In this document: positions 1-8,826 of the stretch, piece by piece | Layout of the letters: the number at the start of each line of letters is the position of its first letter | Position numbering within the stretch: the stretch's first letter is position 1 | Source of the DNA: Wolinella sp052170135 | GTDB taxonomy: Bacteria > Campylobacterota > Campylobacteria > Campylobacterales > Helicobacteraceae | Assembly: GCA_052170135.1 (NCBI GenBank) | Contig: JBQNBC010000006.1 | Coordinates: forward strand, 1 to 64,000 | Direction of reading: 5' to 3' | Length of the DNA: 64,000 bases | The notes under the pieces: generated by a model | Seen by the model: the letters and a program-made list of their open reading frames with translations, nothing else | Database searches by the model: none | What the model was told of the DNA's origin: nothing | Made by a program: the position numbers and the translations under genes

Positions 1-134
1 GCCAAATACTAGGGCAAGGCATAGAGCCTCCTAGCCCTAGGGACTAAGAATCCACACTACATATAGGAATCGCCACCAATCAAGGTAAATCCAAAGTAGA
101 ATCGCGCTTATACTTTTGTATCAAGGATTGTCTT

Positions 135-1073
135 ATGGATATTGCCATGCGCGAGATTAGTGTGAAAAATATCATCACGCCATCAAATATTCCATCTATC
201 GACTACGCGGTCAATCCATATATAGGCTGTACACATGCTTGTAGATATTGTTATGCTAGTTTCATGTCAAAATTCACAAATCATACCGAGCCTTGGGGGC
301 GATTTTTAGATATTAAGAAATGGAATGCGCTAGAGCCTGGCAAATATCGTGGTAAGCGACTATTTTTTGGCACAGCTACGGATCCATATCTCCCAGAAGA
401 GAGAGTGTATGAGCGTACACGTTCGCTACTTTTGTCTCTTAGGGATAGTGGCGCGCACATTATTATTACGACAAAATCTGACCTAATCTTGCGTGACTTG
501 GAGTTGATTGCCTCGATACCAAATGTGCAGGTGAATTGGTCGATAAATACGCTTAGCGAGGTATTTGCTAGTGATATGGATAGGGCTAGCAGTATCAATT
601 CTCGCTTGCTTGCCATGCGTACATTTTATGATTTTGGCGTGCGCGTTGGATGCTTTATATCGCCTATATTTCCGATTCTTTCAGATCCTGTGGCGATTAT
701 AGATTGTGTTAAGTCGCAGTGTAATGAGATTTTGATTGAGAATCTAACTCTTCGCGGTAGCTATAAGTGGGCGATTCTTCACTATATTCGTACTTTTTTT
801 CCTAAGCTTTTTTCGCTTTATAGTGAAGTCTATCTAGAGGAGAATCCACGCTATTTTGTTGAGCTAGATTTAGAGCTAGAGCAATTTGCTCATTCGCTTA
901 ACTTGCCATATTTGCGTGGTAGTGCATGGGGGAGTGGCACTTTTGGTGATGTGCCTAACGTCATAAATTTATTTCACTTTGGGAGCGTAAAAGATAAGTC
1001 TAGATTCGTGCAAAAGAGTCGCGATTCTCATGCTGAAGCATCGCATAGGAACACTCCATCGCTTTTTGACTAG
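135..1073 (+). CDS. SPL-family radical SAM protein
   Basis: A 312-residue radical SAM protein of the spore-photoproduct-lyase-like (SplB/Rv2578c) group. The cluster motif CTHACRYC (CX3CX2C, about residues 32-39) follows the conserved lead NPYIG and would bind the [4Fe-4S] cluster that cleaves S-adenosylmethionine. FFGTATDPY and the ITTKSDL stretch are typical of this family's barrel. The ATG at 135 has AAGGA about 7 bases upstream; an in-frame ATG four codons on is an alternative. The substrate is unknown: members outside spore-formers are not proven DNA-repair enzymes. It stands alone, convergent with mqnA. Family confidence is high, function unassigned. Confidence 0.85.
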   Translation: MDIAMREISVKNIITPSNIPSIDYAVNPYIGCTHACRYCYASFMSKFTNHTEPWGRFLDIKKWNALEPGKYRGKRLFFGTATDPYLPEERVYERTRSLLLSLRDSGAHIIITTKSDLILRDLELIASIPNVQVNWSINTLSEVFASDMDRASSINSRLLAMRTFYDFGVRVGCFISPIFPILSDPVAIIDCVKSQCNEILIENLTLRGSYKWAILHYIRTFFPKLFSLYSEVYLEENPRYFVELDLELEQFAHSLNLPYLRGSAWGSGTFGDVPNVINLFHFGSVKDKSRFVQKSRDSHAEASHRNTPSLFD

Positions 1074-1103
1074 AGTTGCAAAACAAATCTAATTCTTGTG
1101 TTG

Positions 1104-1781
1104 TTAGTCAAATCGTCTTGGGAATTTTATCCTCCGCCTATTTAACTCATTGTAAAACTTCTTTACGCCAAGCAAGGCTTTTTTATCAAGCTTGTAGGAT
1201 AGGCACTTAAGATAGTCGAGAATCTCACTCGCGGGAATATCTACGCGTGTGGCGTATTCATTTAGGATATAGCGCGGTATATATGGGCGTGCATGTGTGA
1301 ATTTATATGCTATTTGATCATAGAAGTGATCATTGCGATTGCAGCATAGGCGCGCAAAGACAAATGGTAGTCGCGTGCGCTTCACCCATAGCTCACCCAT
1401 ATCAATACAAGAATCCTTGTGGGCTATGTAGTATTTTAGTGCCCTATCGCCAATTAGCACCTCGCCTTTAATCCCTAGTACTTGCAAAAGCGCATTGCTT
1501 GTGGCAGACTGATAGTCGCTACCTTCGCGATTTGGTAGAGCTAGGACACTTTTTACGCGCTTTTTTATAACTATACCAGCGCATGTCGATCGCTCTTTGT
1601 ATGCAGCGATACTAGAGATAAACCCAGCATCAATGCGCCGAAATAGAAATTCACGATTTAGCTTTGATGGATAGCTCTTTTTCAACTCGATAAATTTTCT
1701 AAAACTTGCACTTGTTGGGTAACGTTTTATAAAAATATGAAATGGTAGAAGGTTGATGTAGTCAATTTTTCCAAAGCGCAT
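1104..1781 (-). CDS. mqnA: Chorismate dehydratase MqnA (futalosine menaquinone pathway)
   Basis: MqnA dehydrates chorismate to 3-enolpyruvoylbenzoate, the first step of the futalosine route to menaquinone used by Helicobacter and Campylobacter. The N-terminus MRFGKIDYINLLPFH is the family hallmark, followed by a DAGFISSIAAY segment like the ligand-binding part of this periplasmic-binding-protein-like fold. At 225 residues it is on the short side for the family but normal for this lineage. Its ATG directly abuts the stop codon of the upstream MEMO-like gene (TAA then ATG), so the two are surely co-transcribed. Confidence 0.85.
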   Translation of the reverse strand: MRFGKIDYINLLPFHIFIKRYPTSASFRKFIELKKSYPSKLNREFLFRRIDAGFISSIAAYKERSTCAGIVIKKRVKSVLALPNREGSDYQSATSNALLQVLGIKGEVLIGDRALKYYIAHKDSCIDMGELWVKRTRLPFVFARLCCNRNDHFYDQIAYKFTHARPYIPRYILNEYATRVDIPASEILDYLKCLSYKLDKKALLGVKKFYNELNRRRIKFPRRFD

Positions 1782-2351
1782 TTACGATTCCTTTAGAACT
1801 AAAATCATGCTAGTCTCATCCTTTAGTATCTCCTCAATTATAGGAATGACCACATTAATATCACTAAAAAATAGCTCGCAAAGTGAAATTTCTCGCTCTC
1901 TAAAAGCATAACTCACAATAGGTAGAAGAATCTCACTCTTTGGCGTGGAGATAGTGCTGCTAAGTGTACGCAGATTAGCTAGCGTTGGCATGATTGTTAG
2001 CTCATTGTCGCTAAGCGCAGGAATCTCGCGCGCCAATAGCGTGTAACTTTCAGCATCACAGCGAAGAAGCGATTCTTCTTTATACTCAGAATCCAAGCAA
2101 GAATCTATCAGTGGTGAAAATATAAATATATGCTTTATTGTTCCATTTTTGGCAATTTGCAAAAGCCCAAAAAGCGCGTCATGAGCTATATTTTCAAAGT
2201 TGTCATCTGAAAGTGTGAGAATTCTTTGGTTATGCGTGCAATCCTCTAGCGCACTTGAAATATTTTGCTTTACTTTGTCGAGATACAAGCGCATCTCAGC
2301 GCATGTCGAAGGATAGAGAGTACCGGCAAACCTTAGATTCTTTACTATCAT
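1782..2351 (-). CDS. Reduced MEMO-family (AmmeMemoRadiSam B-like) protein
   Basis: A 189-residue protein whose start, RFAGTLYPSTCAEMR, resembles the opening of MEMO proteins (R-x-x-AGxFYP). The pattern IKHIFIFSPL fits the MEMO strand that normally carries GPSHH, and LTIMPTLANL fits the later IIPVLVG strand. The His and Cys residues that line the MEMO metal/active site are not at these places and the protein is about 80-100 residues shorter than full-length MEMO (about 270-290). I therefore read it as a reduced, probably catalytically altered relative. It is the first gene of a two-gene unit with mqnA. The family call rests on motif reading only. Confidence 0.5.
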   Translation of the reverse strand: MIVKNLRFAGTLYPSTCAEMRLYLDKVKQNISSALEDCTHNQRILTLSDDNFENIAHDALFGLLQIAKNGTIKHIFIFSPLIDSCLDSEYKEESLLRCDAESYTLLAREIPALSDNELTIMPTLANLRTLSSTISTPKSEILLPIVSYAFREREISLCELFFSDINVVIPIIEEILKDETSMILVLKES

Positions 2352-2437
2352 TTTAAGCCTTGGTGCGGATTTGCAAAGCTTCTATGATAATCCCTTTGGT
2401 TATAATTTTGCCTAAAATCACCTATCCTAGGACGTCT

Positions 2438-4375
2438 ATGGCATTAATTAGTCTTCATGAAATCTCAAAACAGTATGACTACACACCGATTCTTACTGAT
2501 GTTTCATTGCATTTAAATGAGAATGAACGAATCGCAATCGTCGGCAAAAATGGTAGCGGGAAAAGCACGCTTTTAAAAATAGTCGCTGGGAATCTAGAGC
2601 TAGATGGTGGTGAGCGTGTCGCAATGCAGGGAATCGAAATAAAAATGTTGCCACAAAAGCCAACCTTTGCGCATGATATGCGTGTTAGAGATGCGATAGA
2701 ATCGGAGTTAGCGGGGTTGAAGCGCGCAAAATGCGAGTGGGAAGAGATAAGTACGCGCCTAGCAAGCGAGAGTGAGAATCGAGAGCTTTTGACGAGACAC
2801 AGCGAGCTTACGACGTTTTTGGAACATCATGGTGCATGGGACTTGGATAGCAAGGTTGAGCGAATTATGGTCGAATTTGAGCTAAAGGAGTTTGAAAATA
2901 GCCTTGTAAACCTCTTAAGTGGCGGTGAGCAAAAACGAGTCGCGCTAGCAGGGCTACTATTGCAAAAGCCTGATATTCTACTGCTTGATGAGCCGACAAA
3001 CCACCTTGATGTGCAGATGGTCGAGTTTTTAGAAGAGCTTTTAAATCGTGAAAACTTCACACTTCTTTTTATTAGCCACGATCGCTATTTTATCGACCAC
3101 ATAGCTACGCGCACAGTTGAGATTGAGGATTCCCATCTTAGGAGCTTTGATGGTGGATATGGCTCATATTTGCGACAAAAAGAGGAGCTATTAAGCGCGA
3201 TGACCAGAGAACATGAAGTGCTATTAAAGCTCCTAAAAGCTGAAGAGGAGTGGCTAAGGCGTGGTGTAAAAGCGAGACTAAAGCGCAATGAAGGACGCAA
3301 GCAGCGTGTATTAGCGATGCGCGAGGAAGCAAAGAAGAATCCAGGCGTCATACGCAAAATGCGCCTAGAGCTTGAGCGCGAGAAGAAACACTTTAATCAA
3401 GAAGATGGCGTAAATCGCAAAAAAATGCTCTTTGAGCTTAAGAATCTATCGCTAAAGATGGGTGAAAAAGTGTTAGTGGATTCTTTTAGCACCAGGATTT
3501 TACAAAAAGATAAAATCGCAATCGTTGGCAAAAATGGCAGTGGGAAAAGCACGCTTTTAAAAGCACTCCTTGGAACACTCTCTGTTAAAATCGGTACTAT
3601 TGAGCGTGGAGATGTGCGCGTGGGGTATTTTGACCAGCATCGTGCAATGCTTGATGATTCTAAGAATCTACTAGAGACGTTTTGTCCATTTGGTGGTGAT
3701 AGAGTTGAGGTGCGTGGCAAAAGCATTCACGTTTATGGCTATTTGAAAAATTTTCTATTCCCGCGAGAGTTTTTAGATAAGAAAATCGGTGTATTAAGCG
3801 GTGGCGAGAAGAATCGTGTTGCTTTGGCACTTCTTTTTACCAAAGAGTATGATTGTTTGATTCTTGATGAGCCGACAAATGATCTTGATATACCAACGAT
3901 AAATATTCTCGAAGAGTACCTAAGAAGCTTTGAGGGCGCAATAATTTTTGTGAGCCATGATAGGTATTTTGTCGATAAAATTGCACAGAAATTACTGATT
4001 TTCAAAGGTGGTGGTATCATCGAGGAGAGCTATCTAAGCTATAGCGAGTATCTCGATGTAGAGCGTGAACTACGTGAATATAGTGTTATCGAGCGCGAGG
4101 AGAAAAGCCCAAAAATAGAACAAGAATCTCCAAAAAAGGTAACAAAACTAAGCTATAAAGAGCAGAGGCTTTTGGAGCTTTTGCCAAGCGAGATTGAGAA
4201 GCTAGAAGTCAAAATCAAAGAGATTGAATACCGGTTGTATAATCCAGGCGATTATGGCGTGAGTGATTTGAGTGCTTTATCTAGCGAGTATGATCGAATG
4301 AAGTATGAGTGTGAGGAAAAGCTAGAACAATACATTGAACTAGAGAGCAAAAGAGAAGAGCTTGAGCGTGGATAG
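2438..4375 (+). CDS. ABC-F family ATPase (Uup-like)
   Basis: A soluble 645-residue protein with two ABC ATPase domains in tandem and no membrane segments, as in ABC-F proteins that act on ribosomes or translation. Each half has GKNGSGKST (Walker A), a signature (LSGGEQKR, LSGGEKNR) and a Walker B (LLDEPTNHLD, ILDEPTNDLD). The linker between the halves is charged and helical. The last ~80 residues form a Glu/Lys-rich coiled coil like the C-terminal domain of Uup. The frame is open from 2360, but the first 26 codons are not family sequence; ATG 2438 begins MALISLHEISK and has AGGA upstream. Exact subfamily (Uup or another ABC-F) is uncertain. Confidence 0.88.
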   Translation: MALISLHEISKQYDYTPILTDVSLHLNENERIAIVGKNGSGKSTLLKIVAGNLELDGGERVAMQGIEIKMLPQKPTFAHDMRVRDAIESELAGLKRAKCEWEEISTRLASESENRELLTRHSELTTFLEHHGAWDLDSKVERIMVEFELKEFENSLVNLLSGGEQKRVALAGLLLQKPDILLLDEPTNHLDVQMVEFLEELLNRENFTLLFISHDRYFIDHIATRTVEIEDSHLRSFDGGYGSYLRQKEELLSAMTREHEVLLKLLKAEEEWLRRGVKARLKRNEGRKQRVLAMREEAKKNPGVIRKMRLELEREKKHFNQEDGVNRKKMLFELKNLSLKMGEKVLVDSFSTRILQKDKIAIVGKNGSGKSTLLKALLGTLSVKIGTIERGDVRVGYFDQHRAMLDDSKNLLETFCPFGGDRVEVRGKSIHVYGYLKNFLFPREFLDKKIGVLSGGEKNRVALALLFTKEYDCLILDEPTNDLDIPTINILEEYLRSFEGAIIFVSHDRYFVDKIAQKLLIFKGGGIIEESYLSYSEYLDVERELREYSVIEREEKSPKIEQESPKKVTKLSYKEQRLLELLPSEIEKLEVKIKEIEYRLYNPGDYGVSDLSALSSEYDRMKYECEEKLEQYIELESKREELERG

Positions 4376-4394
4376 ATTCTTTAGGGGCAATCTC

Positions 4395-4414
4395 TGTATC
4401 TAAAACTAGATACA
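4395..4414 (+). terminator. Hairpin downstream of the ABC-F gene
   Basis: Perfect 8-bp stem TGTATCTA/TAGATACA with an AAAC loop, 20 bases after the ABC-F stop codon. No T-tract follows, so it is a weak terminator or an RNA-processing hairpin. Confidence 0.35.
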
Positions 4415-4755
4415 AATTGTGCACTTGAAATCTAGATTAGATGTATATCTTCAAGTGATACGTGATTTTTGCATCATGCTAAGTGGCACAAAGAATCGTA
4501 GGCATGATTAAGGATTGATGAGTAGTTGCACTAGTTTTTGAGATTTGTTGTTGCGTGCAATTTTGATTGCGAGTTAAAAATGGGCAAAAAAGTAACTTTT
4601 TTTCTTAAAATTTTTATCATTTTTGTGATTTTTGCCATTTTTTGTAACACATCGAATACGATTTAAGCTCTGAGAGTGTAGAATTTTTTCGTTCACCTTA
4701 AGTAATCCTTATGACTTTAGGGGGCGTAAAATATCTCCGAGAAAGGAATCACACC
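4415..4755 (+). promoter_or_regulatory. Long AT-rich upstream region of the TRAP operon
   Basis: About 340 bases without a gene. T-rich tracts at about 4599-4643 precede a possible sigma70 -10 box TAGAAT at 4679-4684, leaving a ~70-base leader. AAAGGA at 4742-4747 is the ribosome binding site of dctP. No operator palindrome or RNA gene was recognised. Confidence 0.3.
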
Positions 4756-5745
4756 ATGAAACTCTTGTCTACTTTGGCTCTTTCAGCAGCGTTGGCAATA
4801 TCTGCTTTTGCCCAAAAGACCTACACTATTAAGTTTGCACACGTTGTAGCTCCAGCCACGCCAAAAGGCAAAGCGGCTGACTTCTTTGCAAAACGTGCAG
4901 AGGAGATTACAAACGGACAGGTAAAAGTCCAGGTATTTCCAAGTGCACAGCTATATGATGATGACCGCGTGTTTATGGCGATGAAAATGGGTAACGTTCA
5001 AATGGCTGCTCCGAGCTTTTCAAAGTTCACACCGCTTGCACCTGAGTTCCAGCTATTTGACCTTCCATTTATCTTTAGAGATACTGCACATCTTCATAAA
5101 GTGCTAGATGGGGAAGTTGGCGATACTATCAAGAAAAAGATAGAGGACAAGGGATATGTTGCGCTTGAGTACTGGGATGCTGGATTTAAGCAATTCTCAT
5201 CAAGCAAAAAACCACTTCTAGCTCCAGCTGATGCAAAAGGGCAGAAGTTTAGAATTATGTCTTCAAAAGTGCTTGAAGAGCAGACAAAAGCAGCTGGCGG
5301 AAATCCGCAGGTTTTACCATTTTCTGAGGTATACTCTGCACTTCAGCAAGGTGTTGTAGATGCAGCTGAGAATCCACTCGCAAACTTCTATAACAGCAAG
5401 TTTCACGAAGTGCAAAGCTCGCTAACAATCTCTGATCACGGCTATCTAGGCTATCTAGTTGTTGTTAGTGATAAGTTTTGGAAGTCATTGCCAGCTGATT
5501 TGCAAGCAAAAGTTAAGCAAGCAATGAAAGAGGCAACTGAGTTCGAAAGAAAAGAATCTGCAGAGGATGAGGGTAGGTTGCTAGCAAAGATAGAGGAGTA
5601 TGCTAAGGCATCTGGCAAGCTAGCAATCAACAAGCTAACATCAGAGCAAAAAGCAGAATGGCAAAAAGTTATGGGTGCAATCTATCCTAATTTCTACAAT
5701 ACAATCGGGAAAGATCTCATCGATAAGACTATTAACACAAAGTAA
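4756..5745 (+). CDS. dctP: TRAP transporter substrate-binding protein DctP
   Basis: Periplasmic binding component of a tripartite ATP-independent (TRAP) transporter, which captures organic acids, typically C4-dicarboxylates, for uptake driven by an ion gradient. The N-terminus is a clear Sec signal (MKLLSTLALSAALAISAFAQ, cleavage near residue 20). IKFAHVVAPATPKGKAADFFA and the later FRIMSSKVLEEQTKAAGGNP region, with the DctP-typical Arg that clamps the substrate carboxylate, identify the family. ATG 4756 is preferred over the longer frame from 4711 because of the AAAGGA at 4742 and the signal peptide. It leads dctP-dctQ-dctM. The actual substrate cannot be read from sequence. Confidence 0.9.
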   Translation: MKLLSTLALSAALAISAFAQKTYTIKFAHVVAPATPKGKAADFFAKRAEEITNGQVKVQVFPSAQLYDDDRVFMAMKMGNVQMAAPSFSKFTPLAPEFQLFDLPFIFRDTAHLHKVLDGEVGDTIKKKIEDKGYVALEYWDAGFKQFSSSKKPLLAPADAKGQKFRIMSSKVLEEQTKAAGGNPQVLPFSEVYSALQQGVVDAAENPLANFYNSKFHEVQSSLTISDHGYLGYLVVVSDKFWKSLPADLQAKVKQAMKEATEFERKESAEDEGRLLAKIEEYAKASGKLAINKLTSEQKAEWQKVMGAIYPNFYNTIGKDLIDKTINTK

Positions 5746-5791
5746 GCTTTTGCTTTTTTCTAGTTTTTATCACTACATTTAAGGTCTAAGT

Positions 5792-6334
5792 ATGGCTAAG
5801 TTTTTTCAGATTTTAGACCTCGGGATTGCGGCGATGAATAAGAACATCGCCGTGATTGGCATTGCTACCGGGGTTATTTTGGCATTTATAAATGTTGTTT
5901 TGAGATACTTTTTTGACAGTGGGCTCACATGGGCTGGCGAAGCGACAAACTATCTCTTTGTATGGTCAGCGCTTTTTGGTGCGGCATATGGCTTTAAGAA
6001 GGGAATTCACATCGCAGTTACACTGCTTATTGAGCAGTTTCCGCCACTTATTGCCAAGGGCTATTTGATCCTTGCTAACATCATCTCTCTAGTCTTTCTG
6101 CTTTTTATTGCATATTTTGGTCTTCAGTATGTGTTTTTGGTAAAAGAGATGAATTATATGAGTATTGACCTTGGGATTCCTCAGTGGATTCCTATCCTCG
6201 CTCTTCCGATTGCATTTTTGGGTGCTAGTTATCGTGCTGGTGAAAAGATATATGAAATCTCGCAACAGTCTGCTGATATGGTTATAAAGAGTGCCGCAGA
6301 TGAGATTATTCATGATTCTGTGATTAAAGATTAG
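5792..6334 (+). CDS. dctQ: TRAP transporter small membrane subunit DctQ
   Basis: A 180-residue protein with four predicted membrane helices (about residues 16-35, 50-70, 88-110, 128-147) and the DctQ core pattern FINVVLRYFFDSGLTWAGEA followed by FVWSALFGAAYGFKKG. It joins the large subunit DctM in the inner membrane. It lies 46 bases after dctP and 12 before dctM, with no terminator between, so the three are one operon. The hydrophilic C-terminal tail of about 30 residues is likely cytoplasmic. Confidence 0.88.
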   Translation: MAKFFQILDLGIAAMNKNIAVIGIATGVILAFINVVLRYFFDSGLTWAGEATNYLFVWSALFGAAYGFKKGIHIAVTLLIEQFPPLIAKGYLILANIISLVFLLFIAYFGLQYVFLVKEMNYMSIDLGIPQWIPILALPIAFLGASYRAGEKIYEISQQSADMVIKSAADEIIHDSVIKD

Positions 6335-6346
6335 CGAGGTGATGTC

Positions 6347-7633
6347 GTGAGTATTGCATTTTTATTTGTTTCACTGTTTGGACTTATTCTCATTGGCGTT
6401 CCTGTCGCTGTCGCGCTTGGCTCTAGCACTGTCTTGTCGATGTTGCTATTTACTGAGTTAGATCCTATGTCTGTTCCTCAACTTGTGTTTGATGGGATTA
6501 ATAAGTTCTCGCTTATGGCGATTCCTATGTTTATCCTAGCAGGGAATCTTCTCAGTAAGGGTAGTTCCGCGCAGAGAATCATCGATTTCGCAAAGTCTGT
6601 AGTAGGGCACTTGCCAGGTGGTCTTCCTATGAGTGCTATTTTTGCTTGTATTATATTTGCGGCCGTTAGTGGTAGCTCACCAGCAACGGTAGTTGCGATT
6701 GGTTCGATTATGTTTGCCGCTCTCAAAGATGCGGGCTATCCAGCTAGCTATGCTGTGGGTGGCATAACAACTGCGGGTAGTCTTGGGATTCTTATTCCAC
6801 CATCGATTGTCATGATCGTCTATGGTGTAACAGCCGAGGAATCCATTGGTAAGCTTTTTATGGCGGGCGTTATTCCGGGACTTATGATTGGTGCGATGAT
6901 GATGCTTCAGACCTATATTGGCGCAAAGCGACTCGGCTTTAAAGCAACCAAGCCAGCCCCATTTAAAGAGCGCATGCAGAAGCTTACCAAAGCATTTTGG
7001 GCACTTATGGTCATCTTTGTGGTAATCGGAGGAATCTACGGCGGTATCTTTACGCCTACTGAGGCAGCAGCAGCTAGTGCTGTGTACGCATTTTTTATTT
7101 CATTCTTTGTTTATAAGGATATTGAGCTCAAGGATATTTATGGGATTTTGCTCGATTCTGCGATGACAACTGCGATGATTTTCTTTATTATCGCAAATGC
7201 CGTGGTTTTTGCACACTTCCTGACTGATGAGCAGATTCCTCAGACTATCGCTAAGACTATTATTGATAACAATATAGGCAAGATTGGCTTCTTGATTCTT
7301 GTGAATATCTTACTGTTTATTATGGGGCAGTTTATGGAGCCTTCTAGTGTTGTTATGATAATGGTGCCACTGCTGCTGCCTATTGCGACTGCTTTGGGTG
7401 TTGATCCAATCCACTTTGGTATCATTATGGTGGTGAACATGGAGCTTGGCATGATTACGCCGCCTGTTGGGCTGAATCTCTTTGTAGCGAGTGGATTGAC
7501 TGGCATGAATCTAAAGGATGTTGTCATGGCGTCTTTCCCATGGATGCTTACGATTCTTGTTGGTCTTGTACTTGTTACATATATTCCGGAGATTTCTCTA
7601 TGGCTACCGAGTTTAATGTTTGAGAGTTACTGA
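6347..7633 (+). CDS. dctM: TRAP transporter large permease DctM
   Basis: A 428-residue, about 12-helix permease that carries the ion-coupled transport path of the TRAP system. Recognisable family segments are IPMFILAGNLLSKG, SGSSPATVVAIGS, GITTAGSLGILIPPSI and the C-terminal MELGMITPPVGLNLFV. The start is GTG at 6347, preceded by GAGGTG at 6336-6341. A hairpin terminator follows the stop codon. Length is normal for DctM and no key segment is missing. Confidence 0.9.
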   Translation: MSIAFLFVSLFGLILIGVPVAVALGSSTVLSMLLFTELDPMSVPQLVFDGINKFSLMAIPMFILAGNLLSKGSSAQRIIDFAKSVVGHLPGGLPMSAIFACIIFAAVSGSSPATVVAIGSIMFAALKDAGYPASYAVGGITTAGSLGILIPPSIVMIVYGVTAEESIGKLFMAGVIPGLMIGAMMMLQTYIGAKRLGFKATKPAPFKERMQKLTKAFWALMVIFVVIGGIYGGIFTPTEAAAASAVYAFFISFFVYKDIELKDIYGILLDSAMTTAMIFFIIANAVVFAHFLTDEQIPQTIAKTIIDNNIGKIGFLILVNILLFIMGQFMEPSSVVMIMVPLLLPIATALGVDPIHFGIIMVVNMELGMITPPVGLNLFVASGLTGMNLKDVVMASFPWMLTILVGLVLVTYIPEISLWLPSLMFESY

Positions 7634-7649
7634 GATTTATTTTGACTTG

Positions 7650-7680
7650 CTAAAGGGGGCTTTGCTCCTTTTAGTTTGAA
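7650..7680 (+). terminator. Rho-independent terminator of dctPQM
   Basis: Stem CTAAAGGGGG/CTCCTTTTAG (7650-7659 with 7665-7674, 10 pairs including two G-T), 5-base loop, then TTTG. It also lies just beyond the convergent glycosyltransferase gene. Confidence 0.6.
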
Positions 7681-7707
7681 AGAAGCTGTAAGTATTGTGT
7701 ATAGTGG

Positions 7708-8826
7708 CTAATCCGCCATAATATTCCTGTATAATTCTATTAGCTTAAGTGTTAGTTCTCTATTGTTATATTTCAAACTTTCTTCATAAGCTCCTCTTGA
7801 TAGCCTATCGTATAGCTCTTTGTTGTTTGCCAACTCTACAAATGCGTCTCTTAGGGATGCAGAATCCTTTGGCTTAACGATAATGCCGGTTTTATTATTG
7901 ATATTTACGTATGGGACTCCAGAGCGTGGTATATCTGTAGATACAACAGGTTTTGAATGTTGCATTGCTTCAAGCTGTACTACACCAAACATTTCTGAGC
8001 GAGAAATTGATGGTAGGCAAAATATATGACACTCGCTTAGATGTTTCTTGAGAGATTCGTTATCAAGCTCGCCAAGAAGTTTAGCTCTATCTCGTATATG
8101 TAGATCTTCTATCTGCCTTTGTAAAGTGCTCCTTAGCTCTCCATCACCAATAATTTCAAGACTAAAACGCTCATCTAGCATTGATATTGCTTTGATAAGA
8201 AACTCAAAACCCTTGTAAGAGACAAGTCTACCAATTGCTAGTATTTTGATATTGTGCTTTGGGTATATTTGTCTAAAGCCTATATCTTTAGTATCAAGTG
8301 ATAGCGGTAGCACAACACCCTTTTTTTTAAACATCTTTGAAAAATCAGATTCTTCGATGTGTACCTTTGTTGCTCCTATGATTAGCTTTGCCCTATTTAT
8401 TGCCCAGTAAATAAACGGACTAAAGAATTTTAAGGCAATCTTCTGCCTTACTACATCACTATGCCAATGGATTATCAAATGTGCCTTTGGTCTAGTTATA
8501 AAGAGTGCGATAATTGCCATCGGGTCTGGAAAGTGCAAGTGGATAATATCGTAGTCATTACGCAATCGATATAGCTTGAGTATCATGTCAGGTGATATAG
8601 CAGTTGATGCTATTAATGCTATAGTGTTTGCTCTGTGTATAGTGCTAGCTATTGTATTTGGTTTTGCAGGGCGTATATCGTCCTTGTATATTTTGCCTGG
8701 TTTTTTGGCGCATAAAACATCACTTTGTATGCCTAATGTATTCAGCTCTTTATTTATTGTTGCTATTACAGTCTCTATCCCACCTGTATCAGGCGGATAA
8801 AACTTGCCCAAGTGCAAGATTTTCAA
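7708..8826 (-). CDS. GT4-type glycosyltransferase (possible rhamnosyltransferase)
   Basis: About 372 residues with a GT-B fold of glycosyltransferase family 4. The N-terminus reads KILHLGKFYPPDTGGIET, where the GG loop binds the nucleotide sugar; GRLVSYKGFEFLIKA opens the C-terminal domain, and SRSEMFGVVQLEA supplies the EX7E-type motif. The frame is open to 8940, but a TTG at 8826 that overlaps the rmd stop codon as TTGA, with AGGA 6 bases upstream, fits the family N-terminus and coupled translation. It closes the unit GT-gmd-rmd-GT. Being fed by GDP-D-rhamnose genes, it may be a D-rhamnosyltransferase like WbpZ; this is inference. Confidence 0.8.
   Translation of the reverse strand: MKILHLGKFYPPDTGGIETVIATINKELNTLGIQSDVLCAKKPGKIYKDDIRPAKPNTIASTIHRANTIALIASTAISPDMILKLYRLRNDYDIIHLHFPDPMAIIALFITRPKAHLIIHWHSDVVRQKIALKFFSPFIYWAINRAKLIIGATKVHIEESDFSKMFKKKGVVLPLSLDTKDIGFRQIYPKHNIKILAIGRLVSYKGFEFLIKAISMLDERFSLEIIGDGELRSTLQRQIEDLHIRDRAKLLGELDNESLKKHLSECHIFCLPSISRSEMFGVVQLEAMQHSKPVVSTDIPRSGVPYVNINNKTGIIVKPKDSASLRDAFVELANNKELYDRLSRGAYEESLKYNNRELTLKLIELYRNIMAD

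Noticed and set aside
4376..4755. Possible tRNA or small RNA in the gap before dctP
   Set aside because: Only one short hairpin (4395-4414); no cloverleaf, CCA end or T-loop GTTCRA pattern found.
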